A stretch of 64,000 nucleotides of DNA from Roseibium aggregatum IAM 12614 (GTDB taxonomy: Bacteria; Pseudomonadota; Alphaproteobacteria; Rhizobiales; Stappiaceae), in contig NZ_AAUW01000002.1 in assembly GCF_000168975.1 (NCBI RefSeq), positions 1-64,000 on the forward strand, given 5' to 3'. Positions 38,538-47,142 of this stretch are shown here, piece after piece. A program made the position numbers and the translations under genes. Each line of letters opens with the position of its first letter. The stretch's first letter is position 1. The notes under the pieces are model-generated. The model saw nothing but the letters and a program-made list of their open reading frames with translations. It made no database searches and was not told the DNA's origin.

Positions 38538-38927
38538 ATGACAGCGCAGACAATGCCTGCCTTTGAAACGGCAATCCGCAATCCGAACGATCCCGGCCAC
38601 CTGATGGTGATCAAGGATGTTCCCCGGCGCATCCGCATCTACCAGGGCGCGGCCCTGCTGGCGGACAGCATCAACGCAGTTCGCGTCCTTGAAATCGGCA
38701 AGTCTTTTTATGACCCCGTGATCTACGTGCCGGAAGCGGATCTCAAGACCCGGTTCGGGTACGTCGACAAATCCACCCATTGCCCCATCAAGGGCGATGC
38801 CAGCTACATTTCTCACGATGGTGAGGAGATTGGTTGGGTCTACCGCTCACCAGTGCCGATGGCAGAAAAACTGTCCGGGCATTATGCCTTCTGGCCGTCC
38901 AAGGTCCGGATCGTGGAAGGCGAGTAG
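38538..38927 (+). CDS. DUF427-family protein
   Basis: The 129-residue small cytoplasmic protein has the DUF427 (NTP_transf_9) layout: DVPRRIRIYQGAALLADSINAVRVLE, then VIYVPEADLKTRFGYVDKSTHCPIKGDASY and HYAFWPSKVRI. Function is not established. The ATG at 38538 is chosen because ACGGAGG lies 5 bases before it; ATGs at 38511 and 38535 have worse spacing. It is monocistronic, divergent from glycerate 2-kinase and convergent with the MaoC pair. Confidence 0.8.
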   Translation: MTAQTMPAFETAIRNPNDPGHLMVIKDVPRRIRIYQGAALLADSINAVRVLEIGKSFYDPVIYVPEADLKTRFGYVDKSTHCPIKGDASYISHDGEEIGWVYRSPVPMAEKLSGHYAFWPSKVRIVEGE

Positions 38928-38992
38928 AAGCCCGGGAACGCGCGTCCGCTCAGCCGAACGCCGCGCAGCAGTCGGAAACCTGAAACAATGGC

Positions 38993-39364
38993 TCAGCCCT
39001 TGCCGACATCCTCGACGTAGACCAGCGCCCGGCCCTGACAGATCCGGGTGCCGTCTTCGGCTTCGCAGACCGTTTCCAGGTCGACCAGGTGTTTTTCGGG
39101 CCGCAGGCGCGTGATGGTGACCGAGGCCGTCAACGTTTCCCCGACAGGTGCGGGCGCCAGAAATTCCAGGCTTTGCTTCAGGTAGTTGGTTCCCCTACCC
39201 GGCAGCTCAACCCCCAGCAGATAGGAGAACAGCCCGCCGATCAGCGGCCCCGGAACAGAAACCGGAACCTCTGTGGCGTTCCCGGCAAGCTGCGCGAAAC
39301 CACGCATGTCGTCCTCTGTGTAGCTGCGCCTGACTTCCGCGCGCGCCCCGACTTCCAGGCTCAT
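38993..39364 (-). CDS. MaoC-like hot-dog protein lacking the hydratase motif
   Basis: The 123-residue single hot-dog domain is related to the neighbouring MaoC dehydratase (FLAPAPVGETLTASVTITRLRPEK and the C-terminal strand). The place of the hydratase motif GD-x-NP-x-H reads GNATEVPVSV, so the catalytic Asp and His are missing. It overlaps the intact MaoC gene by 4 bases. It may be a structural partner in a heteromeric hydratase. It is the last gene of the TetR-headed acyl-CoA operon. Confidence 0.75.
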   Translation of the reverse strand: MSLEVGARAEVRRSYTEDDMRGFAQLAGNATEVPVSVPGPLIGGLFSYLLGVELPGRGTNYLKQSLEFLAPAPVGETLTASVTITRLRPEKHLVDLETVCEAEDGTRICQGRALVYVEDVGKG

Positions 39365-39750
39365 GACTGTCCTCCGAGTTTGCAGGAACCGGACAAGGTC
39401 ACGGCACCATCCGCCGCGCGGGCAACTTCGATCATGATCAGATCCGCATCGTTCTCACTCGGCGTGAACGAGAACGTCAGCTCCTCGTCCGCATAGGCCG
39501 GGTTCGGAAACATCAAGGTCTGAACAGCATGGCTCCGCCCCGGATAGAGCGCTTCCAGATGCGCGAAGACCCGCGTGTAAAGCAGCATCCCGTGCGAGAC
39601 TGTCCGGCCGAACCGGGTACGGCTGGAAAACTCGGGATCGACATGGATCGGATTGTCGTCACCGGACAGTTTTGCAAAGGCGTCGAAATCCTCCTGGCGG
39701 GGGATCCAGCGAAACGTCGCACCGTGCTGCGCGTCAGCGGTAAGGCTCAT
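39361..39750 (-). CDS. MaoC-type (R)-enoyl-CoA hydratase
   Basis: The 129-residue single hot-dog domain has the intact hydratase motif FAKLSGDDNPIHVDPEF, whose Asp and His form the catalytic pair. It hydrates 2-enoyl-CoA to (R)-3-hydroxyacyl-CoA or acts on a related acyl thioester. It starts 3 bases after the acyl-CoA ligase stop and overlaps the next gene by 4 bases, so all three are tightly coupled. Confidence 0.85.
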   Translation of the reverse strand: MSLTADAQHGATFRWIPRQEDFDAFAKLSGDDNPIHVDPEFSSRTRFGRTVSHGMLLYTRVFAHLEALYPGRSHAVQTLMFPNPAYADEELTFSFTPSENDADLIMIEVARAADGAVTLSGSCKLGGQS

Positions 39751-39753
39751 CGG

Positions 39754-41295
39754 TTATGCTTTCTCCAGAGGCTTGTCGGCAAGGAAGTCGTCTTTCAGAA
39801 TGTTCTTGCGCACCTTGCCCGCTGCGGTGCGCGGCAGATCGTCCACGACGGTGAAGCTTTTCGGCACCTTGTAGGGGGCAAGCTGCTTGCGGCACCAGTC
39901 GGACAGTGTCGCCGTGTCGAGATTTCCGCCCGGCCGGGCAATCAGGAAGGCTGCACCAACCTCACCCCATTTGGGGTCCGGCACACCGATGACAACGGCT
40001 TCAAGGATTGCGGGATGACCGACCAGCACCTTCTCCACTTCGGCAGGATAGACGTTCTCGCCGCCCGAGATGTACATGTCCTTGATCCGGTCGACGATGT
40101 AGTAGTAGCCGTCCTCGTCGCGGCGCCCGATGTCGCCGGATTTCAGCCAGCCGTCGACAGTGAAGGTCGCGACCGTCGCGTCCTTGTTGTCCATGTAGCC
40201 CGGCGTGATGTTCGGCCCGCGAAACTGGACCTCCCCCTCGCCCGGCCCTTCGACGATGCCGCCGTCGCCGTCGACCAGACGGACGTCCGTCAGGATCTGC
40301 GGCTTGCCGACCGAGCCGATCTTGGCGGATGCATGGTCCTTGTCCATCAGGAACACGGTTGGACCGGTCTCGGTCATCCCCATGCCGTTGCAGATGGTGA
40401 CACCGCGCTCCTGAAACTCGGACAGCAAGTGTTTCGGCACGGGCGCACCGCCACAGCCGAGCGACCGGACCTTTGAAAAATTCGTCTTGCCGATCCTGGG
40501 TGACAGGGCCAGCGCCTGATAGATCGCCGGAACACCGAAGAAGCAGGTGACATTTCCAGCGGAAACGAGATCAAGCACCGTCTCCGCATCGAACTTGCGC
40601 AGAACCGTCGACATGCCGCCGTTGAGAAAGATCGGCAGCGTCGGCAGATTGATCCCGGCCGTATGAAAGAGCGGCAGGAAATTGACGCCCTTTTCCCCGA
40701 TGGAAAGGCCCGTGGCCTGGCAGTAGTTGATCATGTTGGCATAGGCCATGCCCGCCGTTTGGATGACCGCTTTGGGCAGGCCGGTCGTGCCGGAGGTGTA
40801 GAGCAGATACCAGGGCGCCGACGCCTTGACCTTGCCGCAACCGATTGCAGCAGGACTTGCCGCTGCCAGAGGATCATCGAGAGCACTGACGCCAGGGCCT
40901 TTGGCGCCCAACGGCAGGAGCGACAGGCCGGCACCGGCGGCAAGCTCTGCGGCAATTTCCGCAAAGTCCTGATCATGAAACAACAACTTCGCCCCGGAAG
41001 CAGCCAATATGGGCTGCAGCTCGGCCACGGGCTGGCGCCAGTTCAGTGGCACCAAGAGGATACCGGTCTTCTGGGCGGCAAACAGCAGCACGAAGAAATC
41101 GGGATGATTGTGGCAAAGCACCGCCATGCGGTCGCCCTTGGCAAGTCCGCGGCGCAGCAGCAGGTTGCCCAGGCGGGTGGCGCGCTGGTTGATTTCACAG
41201 AAAGTGAACGATCTGCCGCTGTCTTTGTCGACAAAGGCAGTTGCCCCGGGCGTGAGCTCCGCCCGTTTTGCAGCCATGTCGGTCAAATACTCCAT
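39754..41295 (-). CDS. Acyl-CoA synthetase (AMP-forming ligase, FadD-like)
   Basis: The 513-residue ANL-superfamily ligase activates a carboxylic acid via acyl-AMP to its CoA thioester. Motifs in order: P-loop YTSGTTGLPKAV (about 166-177), GMGMTETGP (A5), KSGDIGRRDEDGYYYIVDR (A7), MYISGGENVYPAEVE (A8) and PRTAAGKVRKN with the C-terminal catalytic Lys. The start at 41295 follows GGGAGGACC. Substrate chain type cannot be read from sequence; operon partners indicate an unusual carboxylate degraded through an enoyl-CoA. Confidence 0.92.
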   Translation of the reverse strand: MEYLTDMAAKRAELTPGATAFVDKDSGRSFTFCEINQRATRLGNLLLRRGLAKGDRMAVLCHNHPDFFVLLFAAQKTGILLVPLNWRQPVAELQPILAASGAKLLFHDQDFAEIAAELAAGAGLSLLPLGAKGPGVSALDDPLAAASPAAIGCGKVKASAPWYLLYTSGTTGLPKAVIQTAGMAYANMINYCQATGLSIGEKGVNFLPLFHTAGINLPTLPIFLNGGMSTVLRKFDAETVLDLVSAGNVTCFFGVPAIYQALALSPRIGKTNFSKVRSLGCGGAPVPKHLLSEFQERGVTICNGMGMTETGPTVFLMDKDHASAKIGSVGKPQILTDVRLVDGDGGIVEGPGEGEVQFRGPNITPGYMDNKDATVATFTVDGWLKSGDIGRRDEDGYYYIVDRIKDMYISGGENVYPAEVEKVLVGHPAILEAVVIGVPDPKWGEVGAAFLIARPGGNLDTATLSDWCRKQLAPYKVPKSFTVVDDLPRTAAGKVRKNILKDDFLADKPLEKA

Positions 41296-41397
41296 AGGTC
41301 CTCCCAGCACCTGATGCGGCCGTGAGCCGGCGGCCCGTGGAAGGTTGAGGCGATCTTATTGGCAGTCGTCGCTCGAACCTTCAGGCCGGACGTCTCC

Positions 41398-42171
41398 TCA
41401 AGCCCACTTCCTGGTGAATTCCTTCATCCCGTCGAGCGTGCTCTGACGGCTTACCAGGTCCAGAAACCTGGTCTTTTCCTGATCAAGACGCTCACGCACA
41501 CCGTTCCGCCTGCGTTCATCCCAGACACTCTGCCGTGTCGCGCGGTGGGTCTGCGCGAAACCCTTGGCGAAATCCGCGACCCAGCCTTCAATGGTTGCGG
41601 CAAGGTCAGCGCCCGGCACGCGGCATTCGGCAAGTCCCAACGCAACCGCATCCGCCGCACCGATGCGGGTGTTGCGATACTGGATTGCAAGTGCCCTGGA
41701 TGTACCGATCCGCTCGGGCAGCAGCGCAGTCCAGCCGCCGTCCGGCCCAAACCCCACCTGATTGTAATAAGGCTGGACAAAGGCCGTCTCCGACATGGCG
41801 ACCATATCTGCCGCCAGCATCAAGCCCGCAGAACCACCCGTCACCGGCCCGTTGACGGCCGCCAGCACCGGCGCGGGAAAGGCCAGCAGATCGAGGATTG
41901 TCTCGTGCAGGCTGCCGACGAGCTCTTCAGTATAGGCATGAAGTTCCTCGGCTGACCCGGCATGGTCCATGAAGCCGCCGATATCGCCGCCGGTCGAGAA
42001 ACTGGAACCGCGACCGGACAGCACCAGCGCCACCGGCTCGGCAGCCGAAGCATAAGCAAGGGCGCTCCGCAGATCGGAGACCAGAGCCGGAACCAGGGCG
42101 TTGTGCCGCTCGAGCCGATTCAGCCAAAGCCAGATCGCATCGCCGCGTGTTTCTGTCTCTACGAGGCTCAT
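41398..42171 (-). CDS. Enoyl-CoA hydratase/isomerase family protein
   Basis: The 257-residue crotonase-fold protein has the oxyanion-hole segments SFSTGGDIGGF and NGPVTGGSAGLMLAADM. The catalytic Glu pair of classic hydratases is not clear, so an isomerase, hydrolase or lyase function is possible. The ATG at 42171 (GAGG upstream) is chosen over an in-frame start inside the TetR gene; the two genes are 10 bases apart. It is the second gene of the TetR operon. Confidence 0.88.
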   Translation of the reverse strand: MSLVETETRGDAIWLWLNRLERHNALVPALVSDLRSALAYASAAEPVALVLSGRGSSFSTGGDIGGFMDHAGSAEELHAYTEELVGSLHETILDLLAFPAPVLAAVNGPVTGGSAGLMLAADMVAMSETAFVQPYYNQVGFGPDGGWTALLPERIGTSRALAIQYRNTRIGAADAVALGLAECRVPGADLAATIEGWVADFAKGFAQTHRATRQSVWDERRRNGVRERLDQEKTRFLDLVSRQSTLDGMKEFTRKWA

Positions 42172-42181
42172 GACATCTGCC

Positions 42182-42808
42182 TCAGGGTTTGATGCCGTTG
42201 GCAATCAGGTCGTAGGCACTGGCCACAAGATCGGAAATGGGTTTTTCCGACTTGAACACGACCAGTTGCTCACCCAGCGCCCGGGCAATTCCCATCAGCG
42301 CCCAGGCACGGGTTTCCGTGTCGCCCTTAGAGATCTGGCCGGCAGCCTCGGCAGCGACCAGCCCCGACCGGTAGCCGTCGGCAAATGTCCTGTAATATTC
42401 CTCATAGGCGGCAGGATCGACAAACAGTGCTTCCTGCACGATCCGGTAGAGATCGGGGTGGGCCTGGACGAATTCCAGAAAAGCCCGAAGACCGGCCTCC
42501 TCTGCTTCCAGCCGGTTGCCGATGTCCTGCGTCGCCTCGGCGATCGTATGGCGGACAAGGCGGCCCATTTCCAGAACGAGTTCGGAGAACACCTGCTCCT
42601 TGGTGGTGAAGTAGATGTAGAAAGTGCCTTGGGCGACGCCGGCCTCACTGGTAATGTGGCCGATGGAAGCGTCGTTGTAGCCTTTCTCGCCGATCACCCG
42701 TTCGGCAGCGGTCAGGATCGCCTTCCGGGTGGCTTCCCCGCGCGCCGTTTTCGGCTGATTGCCCGCACCCTTTTGCGATGCATGTGCTTCTGCGGCCGGT
42801 TTGCCCAC
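42182..42808 (-). CDS. TetR-family transcriptional regulator of an acyl-CoA operon
   Basis: The 208-residue regulator has an N-terminal helix-turn-helix (AILTAAERVIGEKGYNDASIGHITSEAGVAQGTFYIYFTTKEQVF, about 31-75) and a ligand-binding C-terminal domain typical of TetR regulators that sense acyl-CoA. It heads the operon TetR, enoyl-CoA hydratase, acyl-CoA ligase, two MaoC proteins. A perfect palindrome lies 24 bases before its start, and the same 20-bp core lies before the LivK-like gene at 58271-59470. This regulator therefore probably controls both loci. Confidence 0.92.
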   Translation of the reverse strand: MGKPAAEAHASQKGAGNQPKTARGEATRKAILTAAERVIGEKGYNDASIGHITSEAGVAQGTFYIYFTTKEQVFSELVLEMGRLVRHTIAEATQDIGNRLEAEEAGLRAFLEFVQAHPDLYRIVQEALFVDPAAYEEYYRTFADGYRSGLVAAEAAGQISKGDTETRAWALMGIARALGEQLVVFKSEKPISDLVASAYDLIANGIKP

Positions 42809-42831
42809 CTGCTGTTTCCTCCCAAATCCTG

Positions 42832-42855
42832 AAACATGAATCAGTATTCATGTTT
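42832..42855. promoter_or_regulatory. TetR operator, copy 1
   Basis: Ten-base arms AAACATGAAT (42832-42841) and ATTCATGTTT (42846-42855) are perfect inverted repeats around CAGT. The central 20 bases, ACATGAATCAGTATTCATGT, recur exactly at 59569-59588, including the asymmetric spacer. Position just before the TetR gene indicates autoregulation. Confidence 0.85.
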
Positions 42856-43094
42856 GAGAAGTGAAAGCAAGAACCTTCTTCAAAGAGACCCGCGCACTGC
42901 GGCCATTCGGCGCTGTGGGGAGGCCCGGACCAGCCTGCTGTTCGAGGCGCACCCGCAAACTTTCCGGCAATCAATTTTGCATATCCTTGCGGTTCACCGG
43001 AAATAGCGAGCGTTTTCCACCATTGGATAGGCGCTGGTTTCTCCGGTTAAACTGCGGCGACTGACAGTATGGCGTTTGGACGCAGCCGGGGTTT

Positions 43095-43108
43095 TTGACC
43101 TTGATCAA
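43095..43108. promoter_or_regulatory. FNR/FixK-type box upstream of hemA
   Basis: TTGACCTTGATCAA fits the FNR/FixK consensus TTGAY-N4-RTCAA. It lies 160 bases before hemA. Oxygen-responsive control of hemA by FnrL is known in Rhodobacter, which supports the reading. Confidence 0.7.
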
Positions 43109-43267
43109 GGCCAAAACTTTGATAAGCAGTTTTGAATGGCTATAAGTTAGCTGCTAGTCTGGAATCGGACGGAAAGGCTCCAGACAGCAAATTAGCCGCG
43201 CGGGACGCGAGTTGCGCGGGCAGGAGAGAGGCGCTGGCAAAGTGCCCGCGATGAGAGGATCCTGAGA

Positions 43268-44485
43268 ATGGACGTGAACGCGTATCTGGAAGAACGCCTG
43301 GGCAAACTGCATGACAATGGTAATTACCGCGTGTTTGCAGATCTGGAACGCCAGGCAGGTGATTTTCCGCGCGCAACCCGCTACCGCGAGGATGGTTCCG
43401 TTCAGGACGTGACCGTCTGGTGCTCCAACGACTATCTCGGCATGGGCCAGAACGAAAAGGTCGTGTCCACGATGCAGGACGTGATCTCCAAATGCGGCGC
43501 AGGCGCAGGCGGAACGCGCAACATTTCCGGCACCAACCACTACCATGTTATTCTGGAGAACGAGCTGGCCGACCTTCACGGCAAGGAAGCTGCTCTGATC
43601 TTCACTTCCGGTTATGTTTCCAACTGGGCAGCGTTGGGTACGCTCGCCTCCCAGGTCCCGGGCATGATCGTCTATTCGGACTCGCTCAACCACGCGTCCA
43701 TGATCGAGGGCATCCGTCATGCCCGCTGCGAAAAGCGCATCTTCAAGCACAACGACTATGAAGACCTGGAACACCAGATGGCGGCGGACGACCCGAACGC
43801 GCCGAAGCTGGTCGCATTCGAGAGCGTCTACTCCATGGATGGCGACATCGCGCCGATCAAGGAAATCTGCGACGTTGCCGACAAGTTCGGCGCTCTGACC
43901 TACCTCGACGAAGTACATGCCGTCGGCATGTACGGCCCGCGCGGCGGCGGCGTTGCCGAACGCGAAGGCCTGATGGACCGGCTGACCATCATCGAAGGTA
44001 CGCTCGGCAAGGCTTTCGGCGTCATGGGCGGTTACATTACCGGTTCGAAGACGGTGGTCGATTTCATCCGCTCCTTTGCGTCCGGCTTCATCTTCACCAC
44101 TGCTCTGCCGCCTGCACTGGCAGCAGGCGCGGCCGTCTCCATCCGTCACCTGAAGAACAGCCCTTTCGAGCGCAAGGCGCACAAGGACCGGGTCGCTCAG
44201 GTGCGCGCCGCTCTCGACAAGCGCGGCATTCCGCACATGGAGAACCCGAGCCACATCGTTCCGGTGATGGTGGGCGATGCCAAGAAGTGCAAATGGATCT
44301 CCGACATCCTTCTGGATACCTACGGCATCTACGTTCAGCCGATCAACTATCCGACGGTCCCGGTCGGCACGGAGCGCCTGCGCTTCACCCCGACCCCGCT
44401 GCACACGGCCGAGGACATCGAACATCTCGCCAACGCGATCAACGACCTGTGGTCGCAGTGCGCTTTGGCCCGGGCTGTCGCGTAA
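43268..44485 (+). CDS. hemA: 5-aminolevulinate synthase
   Basis: The 405-residue PLP enzyme of the alpha-oxoamine synthase family makes 5-aminolevulinate from glycine and succinyl-CoA, the first step of the C4 heme and tetrapyrrole pathway of alphaproteobacteria. Motifs are [54 protein letters not shown] and the PLP lysine in GTLGKAFG. The full length matches the family. GAGAGGATCCTGAG precedes the start. It is monocistronic, with a FNR/FixK-type box upstream and an intrinsic terminator downstream. Confidence 0.97.
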   Translation: MDVNAYLEERLGKLHDNGNYRVFADLERQAGDFPRATRYREDGSVQDVTVWCSNDYLGMGQNEKVVSTMQDVISKCGAGAGGTRNISGTNHYHVILENELADLHGKEAALIFTSGYVSNWAALGTLASQVPGMIVYSDSLNHASMIEGIRHARCEKRIFKHNDYEDLEHQMAADDPNAPKLVAFESVYSMDGDIAPIKEICDVADKFGALTYLDEVHAVGMYGPRGGGVAEREGLMDRLTIIEGTLGKAFGVMGGYITGSKTVVDFIRSFASGFIFTTALPPALAAGAAVSIRHLKNSPFERKAHKDRVAQVRAALDKRGIPHMENPSHIVPVMVGDAKKCKWISDILLDTYGIYVQPINYPTVPVGTERLRFTPTPLHTAEDIEHLANAINDLWSQCALARAVA

Positions 44486-44957
44486 GTTCAGGTTTCAAAC
44501 AGATCAGGCAAAACCCGCTTTCGGATGGAAGGCGGGTTTTTCTTTGACCGTTTTCAACCGTGGTTATCCCGTGACTTGAGCACGAGTTCCAAGCTGTTGC
44601 AGTTCCTGTGAACGATAAAGCGCATTAGCATGGACTTCAGGATCGAACCTTCATGATTTGTCGTCCCGGTTTGTTGCGTCAACAGCAAGACCGGGACCAA
44701 GTACGCCGTGTGGTATGAGACGAAAAACGCAAACTCAGTGAGTTACTGGATCCCTGCCTGCGCAGGGATGACAAGTTGCCAGTGCTTGAGTGCAAATATT
44801 CTGTGGCGAGGGCTTCCCCGAATACGAGTGGGGCAAGCCGCATAATGACACGTGAAAACAACGACAAACTACGCGACACGACCATCATTCACCCTGCCTT
44901 TTTCGCGCCCCTGCCCTAGCTACCCTTGAGGGTCTTTGTTTCGGGGAGATGATTGCG
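44486..44957. repeat. Intergenic region with hairpins after hemA
   Basis: Besides the hemA terminator, this 470-base gap holds GTCCCGGT/ACCGGGAC (44663-44670 with 44690-44697) and a REP-like unit around ATCCCTGCCTGCGCAGGGATGAC-type sequence at 44751-44775. No gene is convincing. Confidence 0.6.
44510..44545 (+). terminator. Rho-independent terminator of hemA
   Basis: AAACCCGC (44511-44518) pairs with GCGGGTTT (44532-44539), and TTCTTT follows. It lies 25 bases after the hemA stop. Confidence 0.9.
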
Positions 44958-45692
44958 ATGCGGATAATCCTTGCTGTTGTTGTCTGGTGCCTGTTCCTGA
45001 TCCCGCCGGCCTATTCGGAAGAGCTCGACCTGGAACTGGTGCTCCTGGCCGATGCGACCGGGTCCATCGATGACGAGGAAATCCGCTTCCAGCGCAAGGG
45101 ATATGCCGATGCGATCACGGATCCGTCAGTGCTGAATGCCATTTCCAGCAATATCTACGGCAAGATCGTCGTCACCTATGTCGAATGGGCGGACATGCTG
45201 TCACAGGACGTTGTCGTCGACTGGACGATCATCGACGGACCGGAGAGCGCCCAGCATTTTGCGACGCAACTGATGGCAGCCCCACGCCGCGCCTATGGTC
45301 GCAACGCCATCGGCGCAGCGCTTCTGAAAGGCAAGGAACTGATCGACGGCAATGCCTATGCGGGCCTGCGCAGGGTGATAGACCTCTCCGCCGACAGCGC
45401 CAACAACTGGAACGGCCCGACCATACCCGAAGCCCGGGATATCGTGGTTTCCTCCGGAATTGTGATCAACGGCCTGGCGGTTCTGTGCCGTCACTGTTCC
45501 GGCCGGCCGATAGCCTACGACCTGGAAGAACGGTTCTATCAGAGCATCATCGGCGGACCGGCCGCCTTTGTCGTGACCGCCGACAGTCCCGAAACCTTCG
45601 CCGAAGCCGTTCGCAAGAAACTGATCCTGGAAATTGCCGCGAAGCCCTCTGACGCACAGCACATCCTGAAACAGTCAGCGGCCTTGCAGTAA
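44958..45692 (+). CDS. DUF1194-family secreted VWA-like protein
   Basis: The 244-residue protein has a signal peptide (MRIILAVVVWCLFLIPPAYS). The mature start ELDLELVLLADATGSIDDEEIRFQRKGYADAI is the hallmark of DUF1194, a von Willebrand factor A-like fold with a metal-site-like DATGS. Function unknown. The ATG at 44958 is preferred to 44949 because GGGGAG sits 9 bases before it but touches the first ATG. It is a single gene. Confidence 0.82.
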   Translation: MRIILAVVVWCLFLIPPAYSEELDLELVLLADATGSIDDEEIRFQRKGYADAITDPSVLNAISSNIYGKIVVTYVEWADMLSQDVVVDWTIIDGPESAQHFATQLMAAPRRAYGRNAIGAALLKGKELIDGNAYAGLRRVIDLSADSANNWNGPTIPEARDIVVSSGIVINGLAVLCRHCSGRPIAYDLEERFYQSIIGGPAAFVVTADSPETFAEAVRKKLILEIAAKPSDAQHILKQSAALQ

Positions 45693-45840
45693 CCCTCACA
45701 CGGGCTTTTCCCGGCCCCTTCCAACTGCACTTTCGCCCGTGACAAATCACGGCTGTCACACAACCGCGTCATCGCATTATGATTTGAGACGGCAGCCTGC
45801 GCTGTCCTAACGTCACAGCGTCCGAGGGGAAAATCGTTTC

Positions 45841-47094
45841 ATGACAACCGGCCTGTTGCTTCTGGCGCTGTTTACGGTCAGCTACACGCTGCTGGCCAGG
45901 ACATTGTCGAACGGCATACTGACGGCGCCGATCCTCTTCATCGGGTTCGGTTACCTGATGGCGCAGACCGGGCTGATGCCCGGGACCGATGCGGAACGCC
46001 TGCTGCACATCGTTGCCGAAATGGCTCTCATCGTCCTTCTGTTTCTGGATGCTGCACAGATCAACCTTCATGCCTTGCGCCAGCGCCACCAATGGCCCCT
46101 GCGGATGCTCGCCCTTGGTCTGCCATTGGCCATCGTTATCGGCACACTTGCCGCAATGCCGTTTCTGCGTGGCGAACCACTTATTGTCGCGGCTCTTGCC
46201 GCTGCGCTTCTTGCACCGACCGATGCCGCTCTCGGCCAGGCAGTCATCACCAACAAGGCAGTGCCGGAGCGGGTGCGCCGGGCCCTGACGCTGGAAAGCG
46301 GCCTCAATGACGGCCTGGCTCTGCCTGCCATTTTGCTGTTCGCGAGCCTTGCGGGGGAAATGATGCAGCCGGGCGCGACCGACTGGCTGATGTTCGGCGC
46401 CAAACAACTGGTCCTCGGCCCCCTGGCCGGTGCGGCCCTCGGCGCAGCTGGAGGCGTGCTGTTTCTGACAGCCAAACGCCGAGGCATGACCACCGACACC
46501 ATCGAAGGTATCGGCGCCATCGCCATGGCCGGCGGCGCTTATCTGGCTGCGGATGAAATCGGCGGCAACGGCTTCATTTCAGCGTTTGTCGCAGGGCTGT
46601 TCTTCGGCAATGTCATAAAGGGCCAATGCGCCTTCATTTACGAATTCACTGAAAGCGAAGGCCAGATGCTTTCCTGGGGGGCGTTCTTCCTGATCGGCCT
46701 TGCCCTGTTGCCCGAGGCCATCGCGCACCTTGATGCCGGCAGCCTGGCTCTCATCCTGGTCAGCCTCTTCATCGTGCGGCCGCTGGCGGTCTGGCTGTCT
46801 CTCGCCGGCACCGATGCGGCTCCGCTGACCAAGCTCTTTTTCGGCTGGTTCGGCCCGCGCGGGCTGGCAACCGCCCTGTTCGCGCTGCTTATCGTCGACC
46901 AGATCGATCACGAAATCGGCCAGCAGTTGCTGAACCTTGCCGTCAACGCCGTCTGGATCAGCGCGGTCCTGCACGGCGTCACGGCTGTGCCTTTTGCAAG
47001 GTGGTACGCCGCTCACATGTCCGGCCAGGACGGTGCGGCGGAACTCAAGGCCATGCCACCCATGAGGCCGGAGGTGACCGCCGAAGCGAAGTGA
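45841..47094 (+). CDS. CPA1-type sodium/proton antiporter
   Basis: The 417-residue polytopic membrane protein has about 12-13 hydrophobic segments and is of the NhaP/CPA1 family. Visible are LAPTDAALGQAVITNKAVPERVRRAL and LESGLNDGLALPAILLF, the paired transport motifs with the acidic residues of the ion site, and FFGWFGPRGLATALFALLI near the C-terminus. It lacks a C-terminal regulatory domain. It ends 48 bases before the first Rieske gene on the same strand, so cotranscription is possible. Exact cation is not readable. Confidence 0.88.
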   Translation: MTTGLLLLALFTVSYTLLARTLSNGILTAPILFIGFGYLMAQTGLMPGTDAERLLHIVAEMALIVLLFLDAAQINLHALRQRHQWPLRMLALGLPLAIVIGTLAAMPFLRGEPLIVAALAAALLAPTDAALGQAVITNKAVPERVRRALTLESGLNDGLALPAILLFASLAGEMMQPGATDWLMFGAKQLVLGPLAGAALGAAGGVLFLTAKRRGMTTDTIEGIGAIAMAGGAYLAADEIGGNGFISAFVAGLFFGNVIKGQCAFIYEFTESEGQMLSWGAFFLIGLALLPEAIAHLDAGSLALILVSLFIVRPLAVWLSLAGTDAAPLTKLFFGWFGPRGLATALFALLIVDQIDHEIGQQLLNLAVNAVWISAVLHGVTAVPFARWYAAHMSGQDGAAELKAMPPMRPEVTAEAK

Positions 47095-47142
47095 GATCAA
47101 TCCAATAGTCAAGGCGCGAAACGCCAGTAGCCGGGGGAAGAC

